Shown here: positions 9,912-22,755 of the stretch, one piece after another
Layout of the letters: each line of letters starts with the position of its first letter
Numbering within the stretch: the first letter of the stretch is position 1
Assembly: GCA_030789695.1 (NCBI GenBank)
Contig: JAULAV010003293.1
Location: 1-64,000 of the forward strand
DNA: 64,000 nt
Reading direction: 5' to 3'
From: Scilla litardierei
Taxonomy: Eukaryota; Streptophyta; Magnoliopsida; Asparagales; Asparagaceae
The notes under the pieces: model-generated
The model's input: the letters and a program-made list of their open reading frames with translations, nothing else
What the model was told of the DNA's origin: nothing
The model's database searches: none
Position numbers and translations under genes: made by a program

Positions 9912-11991
9912 TGATCGTGCCCGGATATACACCCGGAGAACGATTGTAGTTTTACCGCAAGAGCACGGCAAAGTGGCGAGCGGGTATCGAACACGAGGAG
10001 GTGGTGTTGAGCTCCAATCCATCCTATGTTGGTTTGACTACGAATGTTTTATTGGTGGAGATGGCGATGGTGTGATATAATGGAAATGGTGGTGGATGTC
10101 GGTGTCGGAGATAAAGAAGTCGGATAAAATATCGATTCAGATACAATACAATAAAAGTGGGAATTTACCTTGCGGCGATCCTGTCACAATCGTCGGGCAA
10201 AGTATGGGGATATAAAATCAAATAAAGACGTCTAGGGCTAGGGAATTCCCACTACGGATCGTCATATATCATCGTAAATAGTGAATCTCAATATTACTAG
10301 ACTTGTGTTGAGGTGAACTAGTCGTAACTGAATAGAGAACCAAGCTCACGCTCTCGCGTTATTGCCGGTCTATAGCGAACCTAGGATATGGCCCAATCTC
10401 TTGCAAACCCTAGCCTAAGCCGCTAGCATTAGGATCGACATCATTGTCCAATCGCTTCTCGAGCCCACTCTCGTGTAAACTCGAGTCACGATCTAGGTTG
10501 TGATAGTTCGTATTCGTCCAATCTCTTGCAAACGAATATTGGTATAGATTTACAATTAAAATTCCTAACTTTGGTCCAATCTCTTGCAAACCAAATCTAG
10601 GGAAATCCAATTGTTAATCTAAATCGAATATCTAGGCCTTCCCATCGATTAGAATCCAATCTCTTGCAAATCCCAAATCGATGGAAATCCCTAGCTATCC
10701 GTAGTAAATCAATCACAACCTAACCTCCTAGCAATTCTAGCAATTTAGAAATTGATTCATCACAAATATGAAATTAGATCCATAGGGTTCATCCCCAAAC
10801 CCTAGAACAACAAATCTACTCTAGCATAGCAATAAGCATATGAGAATCAATAAAAATCATTGCTTGCATACAAAAGATAGAAAAACAAAGATTCAAATAA
10901 AAAAGAACAAAATACTTAGCTTGATGAAGATCTTCAATCCAAATACAAGCTTTTAGATCCAAGAGAGGGCCTAGGGCATGGCCTAATCTCTAAAAATAAT
11001 CACTAAGAAAACATCTTGGGAACCTAAGAAAACATGGGGGGTCCCCCTCTAATGGTGGCTACAAAACCCTTAAATACTCCCCCAAAACCCTAGCAAGAAA
11101 CCCTAGAAAACCCCTCAAATTCGTGCCCAAAAACAGCCCAAACCGCAACTTAAAATCTGGGCCCAGGCCGCACTCGGCCGAGTGGAAAATGTGACTCGGC
11201 CGAGTGGAAATTCCTGCACTGCAGCGTCAACTTGCAGAAATTCTCCAGATTTCATCCGACCTCCGATTGGCGCGTTCTTGGCGGCGTTGGAACCGTCATG
11301 AAGTCTACTATCCATAAAAAATATGAGAAAAATACTTTGATTGCTGGAATGATAGCAGATTTCAAAAGAGTGGGAGACTGTCTGAAAATCTGGGCGCTGC
11401 ATGTCCTCGGCATCACTCGGCCGAGTGGAAAATGTCACTCGGCCGAGGGGCTTTTGGAACTCGGCCAAGTCGGAGCTCGTAGTCGACTGACGGATTACAG
11501 AGAGTTGGACATTTTGGCTTACTGTCGTCTGGGTGCCACTCGGGCGGACGGAGTCTCCGCACTCGGCCGAGTGGGCGTGCGATGCTCGGCCGAGTGCACG
11601 CTGATACATCTCTGTTGCGTGTCTGATCTGGCCGGCCGAGCGGGGTCTCAATGCTCGGCCGAGTGACTCCTTCACTCGGCCGAGTGGCATGCTGAAAATG
11701 CCCAATCTCCATCTTTTCGCTTCCTCGTCGCTCCTACGACGTTCTGTCTTCTTCCACTCGTCTTCCATTGCAGAATAACCCTCAAAAGGGCCATGGTTGA
11801 CACTCCGGAGTGGGTGCAAATCCTTTAAGCTCATTTTTGCTCCCGATCGCTCCATATTTCCTGAAATCCGATAAAAACAAGAAATAGTGAAAAGTAACGC
11901 AATATCGTCAAATAATCGTGAAAAGCGTGATATGGGCGATCGAAATGACATGCAAATATGTAGAAAAAAGGTGTAAAATATGGACCGATCA
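9912..11991 (-). repeat. Athila-like 3' LTR
   Basis: 2080-bp LTR. On the minus strand it begins TGATCGGTCCATATTTTACA and ends GGGCACGATCA. A TATTTAA box lies at 11070-11076. Upstream of it (11171-11690) is an array of CACTCGGCCGAGTG palindromes and one-base variants. Open frames of up to 295 codons over this array are by-products of the repeats and have no protein signature. Confidence 0.92.
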
Positions 11992-12006
11992 AAATCCCCC
12001 AAGCTT
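11992..12006 (-). other. Polypurine tract of the Athila-like element
   Basis: The minus strand reads AAGCTTGGGGGATTT directly before the LTR start TGATCGG. This is the expected place for the second-strand primer. Confidence 0.8.
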
Positions 12007-13955
12007 ACCTCTTACTCGTCCTCGAGGAAGATAAGTAAAAAGACAAACTCGGGAGATGAAAAATAAGGGAAATGAAATGAAAGAATACGAAGTGGAAGGG
12101 GTCGCTAGATTATACTCTCAGATCTCAAGCCATAAGTTACACATCACGATAACTTGGAAAATACGAATCATATGCTATAAACGATTTCATACCTTACATA
12201 AACATAGTACTTGCAAGCTTTTAAGAACAACAAAAGGGACTCTCTAAATTCATACAATCAATTCACATCCACATCACGCATTTCATAGAATTTAATATAC
12301 AAATGTTGGCGATGCACTTTTCAATCAAAAGTTATAAATGAAGCATATAAGATACACACCAAGCATGCAATAGAGAATAGAATAAAAGTCATGGCATTCA
12401 CATATTTATTTCAAATTATGAAAAATCTCCATATCTAATATATTTTGCAAAGTCTAAGCATTATCGAATATTCCCATTCATGCACGTCTCCACTCTAATG
12501 TCATACTCACTCATATGGTCAAATGAATTCACCCCCCAAGCTTAGCTTGAGGCGTCGCATCCAAAGGAATATAATAGTGGAAAATGGGATTTTTTGCCTT
12601 GGTTTTCCCAAGTATTTTGTGGCTCCAATAATGAGATAGAGAAATATTTTTTTTTTGGACTTTGTTTCTCATTTTTCTTTTTGGATTTTTGTAGGAGGTA
12701 TATGATTTGTATTTTTTGGATTTTGGCTCCTTTTGGCTTTTTGGACTTTTGGAGCTAACTTTTTCTTTTGTGGGGATTTTTGGGAAATAGATGAGATATA
12801 AGTAGCTTTAGGAGGTGAACTCTAGCGACATGTAGAGAATAAAAGATATTTGTGGAGAAGGAAATAATGTAGCACTCGGTTCACTCTAAGATGTGCACGA
12901 ACGGTTCAATAAAATAATACTTCAACTAAAACTCATATGTAAGCATGGATATTCTCAATCATTTCAATAAATAGTGAAGTCAAGCAGTAAAGTTTACAAA
13001 CATATCAGGCATGCAACAGAAGGTGAATGAGACAATAAAACTGATGCTTCAGATATACTAATGATGCGTGAATCTTGGTGCATTTCCAACAAAAGTATAC
13101 CAAACACTAATCCATACATTCAGCTTCAATTAATAGCATGCATTCATGTAGATGAATCATCAAAAGAAATAGATTTGCAAGCACATGTGAATAGCAAGAC
13201 TATGGAATACTCTAAGTAGCATGGCAAGGAATAATAAGCATCGTGATGGTTGCTAAAGCAATAAGAGATATCATCATAAGGAACGCATCTAGCAAAAGAA
13301 GAGAAAGGAAAATAAAGAAATAAAATAAAAGAGAGGAAAGAAAAGAAAAACAAGCACACAACATGATGCATGAACACACATAAAAGGAAAATAAGATGGA
13401 AAAATCAAAAAGATGATGCAAAAATTTTGAAATTTTTTAAAAACCCTAAAATAAAGTAAAAATGCAACTAATGCATCTAAATGGCATGGAAATGCACTCC
13501 CCCAAGCTTAAACTTCACATTGTCCTCAATGTGATCATAATGAAAGAATATGAGGAACAACGATAATAATAAGGGGGTGAATGAAAAATGACGAAATGAA
13601 TGACATGAAATCCCAAAGCAACTACATGCACATGCAATGATGCATGAGAGCGCTTTCCCCCAAGCTTATACCAAACAATCCTATTCAAATGACTCAATCA
13701 AAAAAATCACGATTTTGCTAAGCGTGATCAAGTCAAACAAATAAGAAAGTGAGGTTTCATTTGAAAGAAATGCTCGATGGTGGTGAGCAAAAGGATGTGA
13801 CGCATCAAAATTTGAAGGGGGCAATTAATATATATATAATGGGTTTGGGGAGTAAAAATTTTTGTTGCCATCATATGAGGTGATATTTATTCAATCAAAT
13901 CTATACGGTCCTCTCGCTGTCGAGAGGATTCGAGTTTATTTAAAGCATAAAATTT
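12007..13955 (-). other. Non-coding 3' region of the Athila-like element
   Basis: About 1.95 kb without a supportable gene. It holds three further polypurine-tract-like TCCCCCAAGCTT motifs (12532-12543, 13497-13508, 13656-13667, plus-strand reading), T-rich and A-rich runs, and a hairpin at 13515-13534. The layout parallels the 3' non-coding regions of elements D and E. Confidence 0.7.
13515..13534 (-). other. Conserved hairpin next to a polypurine motif
   Basis: An 8-bp inverted repeat (TCACATTG / CAATGTGA) around a 4-base loop. On the minus strand it is followed at once by TTTAAGCTTGGGGGAGT. The same arrangement occurs at 50266-50283 and 59366-59383 in the two other Athila-like elements. 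Confidence 0.7.
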
Positions 13956-15553
13956 CTACACTACTGGATTGATATCACCTATAGCAAAAGGTGGATCCAG
14001 TATCTTTGTCGGTGCAGGCGATTGCTCCAACTGCTCCTTCCGTGGCTCCGCTAGACGCGTATGTCCACGGACTCCATCAGATTCCAGCAATGCAGCTTCC
14101 AGCATCTCTCCAAGGACTCCACCTGTACCCTGCAAGAGATAAGCCGCATCAATCTGATGTGGATAATTCTTCCCCAAAATAAATGTATTCCAAAGAGGGT
14201 CATCAACATAAGTATTTAAAATTAAAAATGGTTGACAACACTTCCCTGGAAATAAATCCCTACTCTCGTATACCACGTCGATCAACTCCTTGTTGTTCGC
14301 CTCAGGTTGTTTAGGTAGCTTCGGCATATAAGCGTGGGTTTCATCAGGCAGCTCCTCATCATCGTCAGACTTATCCCATCGCACCTCCTGATCATAGTCA
14401 ATAGCATCCATGGGTGCTAACTCCTCGATCTCCTCCTCATATATGTCCCATCGTACCTCTTGATCGTATGTACATGAATCCTGCAAAAGGCACGATGAGT
14501 CGTCAAAATCTGAATCATAAAAAACATCATACACGGGAGGAGAATCAAATGTAGGAGATGAGGGAGTAAAGAGAACTCCCTGAAAGGGAGCCATAAGCTC
14601 TGTGGGATTGTCCTCAACATCAGTGAAAGGATGGTCCTCTGAGGGATGCTCAGCCTCTGTAGAAGGTGGGGATGGCTGCGGTAGCTCGAAAGGAGGGGGG
14701 CACAATTCGGTCTCCATCTGTGTGCAGATGTCATCGTCCAAAGTCACGTCCTCCTCGATGGTCTGCTCCACTACTGTATGCATGACCTCCACAATAATAT
14801 CCTCTGATGGTATAGGCTGCTCTGACTCAGGTGGGTGGCAGGGGGAGGCGACGACGGCATAAGGTGGCTCTATAGGCTCATGTATCTCGATCATGGTGTA
14901 AAAATGGGTCTTGTGCCCCTCAATTAGAGCGTAGACTCCATCATCAATTTTGCCGAGATACAATGAGTAATAAAGTTTTGAAATTCAAGCTCAAAAGGAT
15001 CACCTGCCGTTATTGTTAATGGACCGGAATTTCGAACTAAGTCGACAATGTTTCTCAATAGGTCCGTGTATGTGTCCTCCTTTGACAGTTCAGATGTCTC
15101 TATTTGTGGAGTGTTGATGGTGTAAAGGTGGATATGATCACCTTCAAGTGAAGCATACACTCCATCTATGATAGTACCTGCGCTAGAGACATTAGCCATA
15201 ACAAAATCGATGAATACTTGGTCGTATGGTATACTTACCGTAACGGTTAGTGAACCGGTAGATCGAGCATCATCTATCATTTGCTCCAAGGCTGCTGCCA
15301 ACTGTAGATCACTGAACTTCCCCACTTGCATCCTCTTCAAAAACTCACGTGAGGGTCCCTTAAGCCTTCTAGTGAAGATATCAAATAGCATGGAGTCATT
15401 CCACTCATGGTCTGACTCCGTCTGGAACATTTCTAACATTCCTTCAAACCTAGACAAGGCTTCCCCAAAGGATTCTCCATCAGCCTGATAGAATGCAGCG
15501 AGATATATGTAGGATTGTATAGAGCCCGCTCGCATTTTGTTTGGAAGCACCAT
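13956..15553 (-). pseudogene. Gag-like ORF of the Athila-like element (frameshifted)
   Basis: Two overlapping open frames, 15553-14924 (209 residues, ATG start) and 14963-13956, which look like one ORF of about 530 residues split by a frameshift near 14950. The first part has an Athila-gag-like stretch (FYQADGESFGEALSRFEGML). A module then occurs twice: SGSLTVTVSIPYDQVFIDFV...IDGVYASLEGDHIHLYTI and SGPLTITAGDPFELEFQNFI...DDGVYALIEGHKTHFYTM. The second copy spans the frameshift. The remainder is acidic and Pro-rich, with a repeated YDQEVRWD about 30 residues apart, and ends in a conserved-looking block (RDLFPGKCCQPFLILNTYVD). There is no zinc knuckle and no enzyme domain. It is likely the structural protein of a non-autonomous element; the role of the duplicated module is unknown. 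Confidence 0.6.
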
Positions 15554-15738
15554 CGCTGCAACAACTGCACCTGATCAATCAAAGTAAACAACCTGGAAAA
15601 GACGTCAGTGGTACAAGGAGAGATAAAGATAATAATAATAGGTGGTGGGAAAAAATCTCTCTTAATGTTTTTTTTGATTTTTTTTATGTAGTCTAATCAA
15701 CCTAATTGTGACAAATTAGCACCCAACGGAAAACACCT

Positions 15739-15755
15739 CCCCGGCAACGGCACCA
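15739..15755 (-). other. Primer-binding site, tRNA-Asp type
   Basis: The minus strand reads TGGTGCCGTTGCCGGGG, one base different from the TGGCGCCGTTGCCGGGG used by Athila elements (complementary to the 3' end of tRNA-Asp). It lies six bases inside the 5' LTR edge at 15762. Confidence 0.9.
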
Positions 15756-15761
15756 AAAACT

Positions 15762-17841
15762 TGATCGTGCCCGGATATACACCCGGAGAACGATTGTAGT
15801 TTTACCGCAAGCGCACGGCAAAGTGGCGAGCGGGTATCGAACACGAGGAGGTGGTGTTGAGCTCCAATCTATCCTATGTTGGTTTGACTACGAATATTTT
15901 ATTGGTGGAGATGGCGATGGTGTGATATAATGGAAATGGTGGTGGATGTCGGTGTCGGAGATAAAGAAGTCGGATAAAATATCGATTCAGATACAATACA
16001 ATAAAAGTGGGAATTTGCCTTGCGGCGATCCTGTCACAATCGTCGGGCAAAGTATGGGGATATAAAATCAAATAAAGACGTCTAAGGCTAGGGAATTCCC
16101 ACTACGGATCGTCATACATCATCGTAAATAGTGAATCTCAATATTACTAGACTTGTGTTGAGGTGAACTAGTCGTAACTGAATAGAGAACCAAGCTCACG
16201 CTCTCGCGCTATTGCCGGTCTATAGCGAACCTAGGATATGGCCCAATCTCTTGCAAACCCTAGCCTAAGCCGCTAGCATTAGGATCGACATCATTGTCCA
16301 ATCGCTTCTCGAGCCCACTCTCGTGTAAACTCGAGTCACGATCTAGGTTGTGATAGTTCGTATTCGTCCAATCTCTTGCAAACGAATATTGGTATAGATT
16401 TACAATTAAAATTCCTAACTTTGGTCCAATCTCTTGCAAACCAAATCTAGGGAAATCCAATTGTAAATCTAAATCGAATATCTAGGCCTTCCCATCGATT
16501 AGAATCCAATCTCTTGCAAATCCCAAATCGATGGAAATCCCTAGCTATCCGTAGTAAATCAATCACAACCTAACCTCCTAGCAATTCTAGCAATTTAGAA
16601 ATTGATTCATCACAAATATGAAATTAGATCCATAGGGTTCATCCCCAAACCCTAGAACAACAAATCTACTCTAGCATAGCAATAAGCATATGAGAATCAA
16701 TAAAAATCATTGCTTGCATACAAAAGATAGAAAAACAAAGATTCAAATAAAAAAGAACAAAATACTTAGCTTGATGAAGATCTTCAATCCAAATACAAGC
16801 TTTTAGATCCAAGAGAGGGCCTAGGGCATGGCCTAATCTCTAAAAATAATCACTAAGAAAACATCTTGGGAACCTAAGAAAACATGGGGGGTCCCCCTCT
16901 AATGGTGGCTACAAAACCCTTAAATACTCTCCCAAAACCCTAGCAAGAAACCCTAGAAAACCCCTCAAATTCGTGCCCAAAAACAGCCCAAACCGCAACT
17001 TAAAATCTGGGCCCATGCCGCACTCGGCCGAGTGGAAAATGTGACTCGGCCGAGTGGAAATTCCTGCACTGCAGCGTCAACTTGCAGAAATTCTCCAGAT
17101 TTCATCCGACCTCTGATTGGCACTTTCTTGGTGGCGTTGGAACCGTCATGAAGTCTACTATCCATAAAAAATATGAGAAAAATACTTTGATTGCTGGAAT
17201 GATAGCAGATTTCAAAAGAGTGGGAGGCTGTCTGAAAATCTGGGCGCTGCATGTCCTCGGCATCACTCGGCCGAGTGGAAAATGTCACTCGGCCGAGGGG
17301 CTTTTGGAACTCGACCGAGGCAGAGCTCGTAGTCGACTGACGGATTACAGAGAGTTGGACATTTTGGCTTGCCGTCATCTGGGTGCCACTCGGGCGGACG
17401 GAGTCTCCGCACTCGGCCGAGTGGGCGTGCGATGCTCGGCCGAGTGCACGCTGATACATCTCTGTTGCGTGTCTGATCTGGCCGGCCGAGCGGGGTCTCA
17501 ATGCTCGGCCGAGTGACTCCTTCACTCGGCCGAGTGGCATGCTGAAAATGCCCAATCTCCATCTTTTCGCTTCCTCGTCGCTCCTACGACGTTCTTTCTT
17601 CTTCCACTCGTCTTCCATTGCAGAATAACCCTCAAAAGGGCCATGGTTGACACTTCGGAGTGGGTGCAAATCCTTTAAGCTCATTTTTGCTCCCGATCGC
17701 TCCATATTTCCTGAAATCCGATAAAAACAAGAAATAGTGAAAAATAACGCAATATCGTCAAATAATCGTGAAAAGCGTGATATGGGCGATCGAAATGACA
17801 TGTAAATATGTAGAAAAAAGGTGTAAAATATGGACCGATCA
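15762..17841 (-). repeat. Athila-like 5' LTR
   Basis: 2080-bp partner of 9912-11991, colinear throughout with about 26 substitutions and no length change. It carries the same TATTTAA box (16920-16926) and palindrome array (about 17021-17540). Confidence 0.92.
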
Positions 17842-19525
17842 AGTGCCCTATTAACTGCAGGTTGTGTATCAAGAAACCGCCATATACTGGAACACGAGCC
17901 AGACTAGTCATACATGACCCTACTAGAACACGAGCCAGATTAGTCATATATGACCGACGAAATAGCCAAATCAATGCACAAGTTCAAGATTGACATGGTG
18001 TTCCATTTCTTCAATTAAGTCCGTTCAAGCATTTCACGTTGTTTACATAGCATTATCGATTTACTTAATAGGGGTCCACACACATGCACCGAAATGCATT
18101 TAAACATTAATATTCCAATAATTGTGTAAATTCGCACACTTGCCTGTTTGAGACTGTTTTGGGTGTCCAGGTGTTTGCAACGGGAGGCACAGTATATCTG
18201 TATCAATGGATTAAGTGATATTAAGCTAAAGGTGTTAAGCTATCCAAACAATATTATAACATAAGGTACTATTTACTAACACACACACACACACATATTA
18301 ACATATGTAAACTAAAATATATATAATGATCTAATTTAGCTAACAAATATGTTACAACTTTTTAATAACTTATAGTTCTATGATTTAATACTTATAATAT
18401 ACTACATATGTAATACTGTTCCATATAACATGATCCTGTTTTAATATATCAACTTTTTATATAAAAATACTTATGGTTACGCTTTTAACCTAATGCTATT
18501 TATTGTACTGCTCCTAACCATTAATATTACACAACAGTATGTAACTAGGTAAGTAACACAACTAATATATATATTGTTCATACACTCACAGTTTTGCATT
18601 CGTTCCACCTTGTTGCTCGAAGATGGGAGCCAACAAGTTGCACGGAAACAACGGTGGGCTACGGCGGAAGCGGCTGCGGCGACTGCGACGACAGCGACGA
18701 TTGAAGATGGGGCGTGGCGGCATTTCCGGCGGTCGACAGGAAACGGCGAGGTGGCGGCGACAGGGCTCGGGGAGGTGCTGGTCGGAGGCTGAGAAGTCAG
18801 GGAGGTAGGAGGCATGACGAGGGGAGCTCGGAGGTCGAGAGGGTGGCCAACGGTCTGCTGTGGGGCTAAGGGTGCGGTCGGATGAACGGAGTTTTGGGTC
18901 GAGGGAGAGGGATGAGTCACGGTCGTGAGGAGGTCGGGGTTGTCGGTTGCAGAGGAGGAGGGAGGAGGCTACGGTGGGATTCGGTGATTGCTGGTGATGT
19001 TGGGGCGGCTGGGGTTGGCGAGCAGAGGTGGCAGGCGGGCTGGGGCGTCGGGATCTACATGGTAGATGGACGACGGAAGTGAGGGGGTCAATGGTGGTGC
19101 CGAGAGGTGGTGGAGGGTTTCGCTGAAGAAGGCGACGTTGGCGGACTGGCAGCTGCGTGCGCAGTGGACGACAGCGAGGCATCGATGACGTCACTGGTGG
19201 CGCGTCGGAGGGTCAAAACGTAGAGGATGGTGGCGTGGGTGGGTTTCGTTGTTTGGAGAGGGGAGAAGTGAGAAAGGTTACTGTCGTTTCCTTTTCCTTG
19301 TTTTTGGTTTTATGCACAAGGGAGAGATATAGAAGGATGTGGCGGCTAGGGCATCTTTGGGAGAGAAAAGGTGGGCCTATGTTTAATTCCTCTTAACATT
19401 TTGAGATAAGGTTTTAGTTTTGGGTTTTTTAGAGAGAGTTGCGGCTGGTTGGTTGTGTGCGTGAGTGGCCTAGGGTAAGTTAGGGTTTGGGTAAAATAGG
19501 AAGGGTTCAACATATGGAAGGTTTG
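17842..19525 (-). repeat. Chromovirus C 3' LTR, segment 2
   Basis: 17842-17846 is the AGTGC target duplication; the rest continues the LTR of C and matches about 42895-44563. It includes the Pro/Arg-rich transcript leader (open frame 19194-18586, minus) that corresponds to 44219-43637 in the other LTR. It is interrupted at 19526 by chromovirus A. Confidence 0.88.
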
Positions 19526-21600
19526 TGAAACGGTTGCTTTCCGACCTTATGTTATTTCAACATGTACGTACGTTTTCGTACTCGTATTTTATTTGGCTCC
19601 CTCTTAGATTTGGTATATACAATGTGATATACCGTTGTGACCGTATGGAAGTGTAGATTTTTATAGTAATTTTTGGGAACCTTATTTCACGGCTAGTTCT
19701 TTTGCAGAACAGCTTTGAATGGAAGGGCGTTTCGGTCTTTTGGCTTCAACGCTCAGTTCTCAATTTTATAATAATTCTCGATAGGATTAGCACGTAGCCA
19801 TACCCTGTAGCCCCGTACTTCTCGTCTCTGTGATCGTCCCAGTATTTTTGGAATATTTTTTCGATACCCGTAGTGTGACTTATCCACAAATCCTTTTTCC
19901 TTCCTTAATTAACCCTTAATCAATTTGAAATTCAAATCTAATTGGAATCTTAATCAAATCCCCAAATATCTCCAACGTATCAAGAATCATGCATCAGCCA
20001 CTATTGTCACCTCCTCTTTTCCCTAACTTTACTCTCCCTATCCCTATCTCTCTCCCACAATAACCCTAAACTCTATATGTCTTTAGCAACTTTCCTCTTC
20101 AAAAGAAACAACCCAGGCCGAATTGGCTTCTCCACGCAAAAACCCTAGCCGCACATTTCCTCTCCTCATCCAGCCGCCACGGCAGCCCCCTAAGCCCCCC
20201 AACTCCGACCGCCAGCATCTCCACCTTCTTCTCCTCTCTCTCCTCCTCCCAAAGAGCTTCAAAACCATAGAAAACCAAGCCCTAGCCGAATTCTGTGAAG
20301 CTGTAAACCCATCGCAGAAAAACTCACGGCCGGCCGTCCGCCACCGCTGCCACCGGCAACCACCCCCCCCACTTGGATCCCCTTTGACCCCTCTACCCTT
20401 TGCAATTCCTCTTACGCTCATCTCTCACCTGTTGCTCCTTGAAAACCCATCGAAACAAGCCCTATAGGCTGTTTTTGTCAGATCTGTGCGCTGATCTTCA
20501 ACACCGACGCACGACCACCTCCGACCACTTCCGATGACCACTCCACCACCGTCGGCTTCCTCTTGAAGTCCTTTAGTTCTGCATTTTTCCTTTGACGTTG
20601 TTCATCGCTGGTTTTTCGCTGAGACGTGCGACAACAACCGTTGCGCGAATCTGTCCTCTCGGACTTCTCACGGCTGCCCACCGCCGTACAATCACTCCGT
20701 CGGCCACCCACCGGGCCGACAACTCCCACAGATGCTACTTTAACTACCGACAGCCCCCTTGGACCCTCAGAGTTCCACGTGTTTCTACCTGACGTCGCCG
20801 CCGTCGTGAAGATCCGTTGCGCTACCTGCAACGGGAGGGAGATCGCCGCTTGCTCGCTGTTTTTGTACCACTACCTCGCTATCCAGAGGTGCATCGCTGT
20901 GCTACCTGCGATCGAGGAGTTGCAGACAACGCCGACAATTCGTCGTTCAGACCCGACATCCGCTTTTTGAACGACGTCAAAAGGTTAGTCCCCTAACGTG
21001 TAGTAAGAACCCACCCGTAGCACAACGTAAAACCTAATCTAAAATTTATCAACGTAAATAAAGTTAATTTCTGCATCTTTAAAACGTTGTCCACCGTAGA
21101 AAATCGACGAACGAACTGAATTTCTGTGCACATAAGGTAGACGTCGATCTAGACTGAACAAAATCATCAAAAGACGTGACTTTTTGACTGTTAGGGTAGT
21201 CCCGCCCAATTTAGAAACAAACCGTAATAAGACTGACGGAAAGCACGATATGATATCACCGTTATCCATTTTCAGATGGACCATTGCCGACGCAACGCTT
21301 CACGGGACGCTCCAGACAGACGACGCACTCGCTACCACAGGCAAGTGTATACACTTGTACTTTCAGCCGTGTTTAGGCCATAGACTCTTAAAACTGTTAA
21401 AATGTAAACAAAGAGAACCAGGCGTGAAATGATAGCGTCAGGGACCCCCCTTGACAGCTGAGACTTGACGACGAAGTCTAAGCACAATAACAACAACAAC
21501 TGATACCTTAGGGCTGTTCTGTGCGTGCGTGCGTGTGGACCCCCTAAAAAGAATTATCCCTTTCACTTGTCATGTCGTGTCATGTTACAAAAAGCATGTG

Positions 21601-21840
21601 GGCAATAGGGCACTCTCCAAGCCAGAGAGAGTGATCCCTTGTACGGATACACAGCCTGCGGGCAATAGGGCACTCTCCAAGCCTGAGAGAGTGATCCCTT
21701 GTACGAATACACAGCCTGCGGGCAATAGGGCACTCTCCAAGCCAGAGAGAGTGATCCCTTGTACGGATACACAGCATGCGGGCAATAGGGCACTCTCCAA
21801 GCTAGAGTGAATGATCCCTTGTATGGACTTATCTTGTGCA
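21601..21840 (+). repeat. 60-bp tandem array (4 units) in LTR A
   Basis: Units start at 21601, 21661, 21721 and 21781 with GGCAATAGGGCACTCTCCAA, giving an exact 60-bp period. The last unit is diverged. The array recurs in the 3' LTR at 28010-28240. Confidence 0.95.
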
Positions 21841-21925
21841 CTTGGGTGGGGTAGGGTTGAGCGTGCGCACGGGGAGAGAGTTTGATCCCCCTCGAACCGT
21901 AAGGCGTGAACCCTTCGAGTTACAC

Positions 21926-21973
21926 GTGTCTTGTCTTGTCTTGTTTTGTCTTGTTTTGTCTTGTCTTGTCCCG
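21926..21973 (+). repeat. TTGTC/TTTGTC microsatellite
   Basis: About nine pentanucleotide units (CTTGT/TTTGT) in the 5' LTR of A. The matching place in its 3' LTR (28325-28350) has fewer units, so it has changed length since insertion. Confidence 0.85.
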
Positions 21974-22199
21974 TTTAGGTTAGTCCCGTAGCCGGTAGCA
22001 CACTCTACGGCTACTGCTCGTCGTGTTTACTTTTCCTGCACCGTTTTACTTTTTTAACTACCATGTTATAACCCCAGCATGTTAATCCACCAGTAAATTG
22101 TTGCTTTAAATTACAGTATACTTGCAGTAGAGTCTAACCCTCCTTTGTAGACTTTACCTGACATACAATTCCTTTTCTCTTTGGTGTTGTACGTCAGGT

Positions 22200-22295
22200 G
22201 TCGAGCCAGAGTTCGTAGACGAGTCAGACTTACCGGAGTACCTGGAGCTCGAGGACGTTGACCCAGAGTACGTGCCTGAGGAGGACCAGAGCTAG
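22200..22295 (+). other. Short acidic ORF in LTR A
   Basis: Thirty-one codons rich in Glu, Asp and Pro, ending DPEYVPEEDQS then TAG. A possible splice acceptor (TGTACGTCAG) lies just before it and there is no ATG. The 3' LTR copy is at 38326-38421 with an intact frame. Chromovirus B has an acidic ORF at the matching place that also ends in DQS. Confidence 0.35.
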
Positions 22296-22755
22296 AGGTT
22301 CCTCACTGTTGCTGATTCAGAGTTCTCCTGCTTATTAGGTTGGGTGCGTAGAACCGTTTACTTTTTCTGTCTAGGTTGGGTGCTTGCACCAATAGTTTGT
22401 TTTCAGCTGTTGTAACCGTGCTGGGCATTGTTTTAGACTTCCGTAATTTTCTGGATATCTGTTGGAATAAAATGAATGCATTTCTTTTAGTACTTTTTGT
22501 TGTTCCGTACTTTTCTGCAGGGACATGTTCCTTCGTCTTGGTATGCCACACAGACGCTTATTGGGTCTGAGCCTCACAGCTCCGGCCTAAGCGGGCCTTA
22601 GTCACGCTTCGCCTTCGTAGTTTTGGGAAGCGGGGCGTGGCAGGTTTTAGTGGTGACCCATGCAGGTCATTTTCTGTAAAACGTTCGGAACAATAAGAGT
22701 ATCACATTCATTGAATATCCAGTACGAGTCTAAGTTGGGTTTTCCTGTCAATAGG

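Larger units (their letters stand above)
9912..17841 (-). mobile_element. Non-autonomous Athila-like retrotransposon
   Basis: Complete 7930-bp element with LTRs at 9912-11991 and 15762-17841, both 2080 bp, and the perfect target duplication AGTGC at 9907-9911 and 17842-17846. By eye the LTRs differ at roughly 26 positions (about 1.3%), so the insertion is fairly recent. The tRNA-Asp-type primer-binding site and the polypurine tract place the 5' LTR on the right. The 3770-bp interior has a gag-like ORF but no protease, RT, RNase H or integrase, so it must borrow enzymes. It is inserted in the 3' LTR of chromovirus C. Confidence 0.93.
19526..22642 (+). repeat. Chromovirus A 5' LTR
   Basis: Begins TGAAACGG where the partner LTR has TGTAACGG, and ends GGGCGTGGCA where the partner ends GGACGTGACA. 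It holds a TATA-like CTATATG near 20074, a Pro-rich leader (open frame 20123-20467, probably untranslated), a four-unit 60-bp array, a TTGTC/TTTGTC microsatellite and a short acidic ORF near its 3' end. Confidence 0.9.

Noticed and set aside
11115..12002. 295-codon open frame (minus) and 144-codon frame (plus) over the Athila-like LTR, repeated at 16965-17801
   Set aside because: Both cross the U3 palindrome array and repeat motifs such as PLGRV from the palindromes. No domain, and the LTR explains the sequence.
13144..13421. Phe/Ser-rich hydrophobic ORFs suggesting a membrane protein
   Set aside because: Low-complexity reading of an A-rich non-coding segment without conserved start or domain.
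18477..19194. Pro/Arg-rich ORFs in the C LTR (also 43637-44219), and 20123-20467, 26517-26828, 29249-29494, 36537-36782
   Set aside because: They lie in LTR transcript leaders and have low-complexity composition; more likely untranslated leader than protein.
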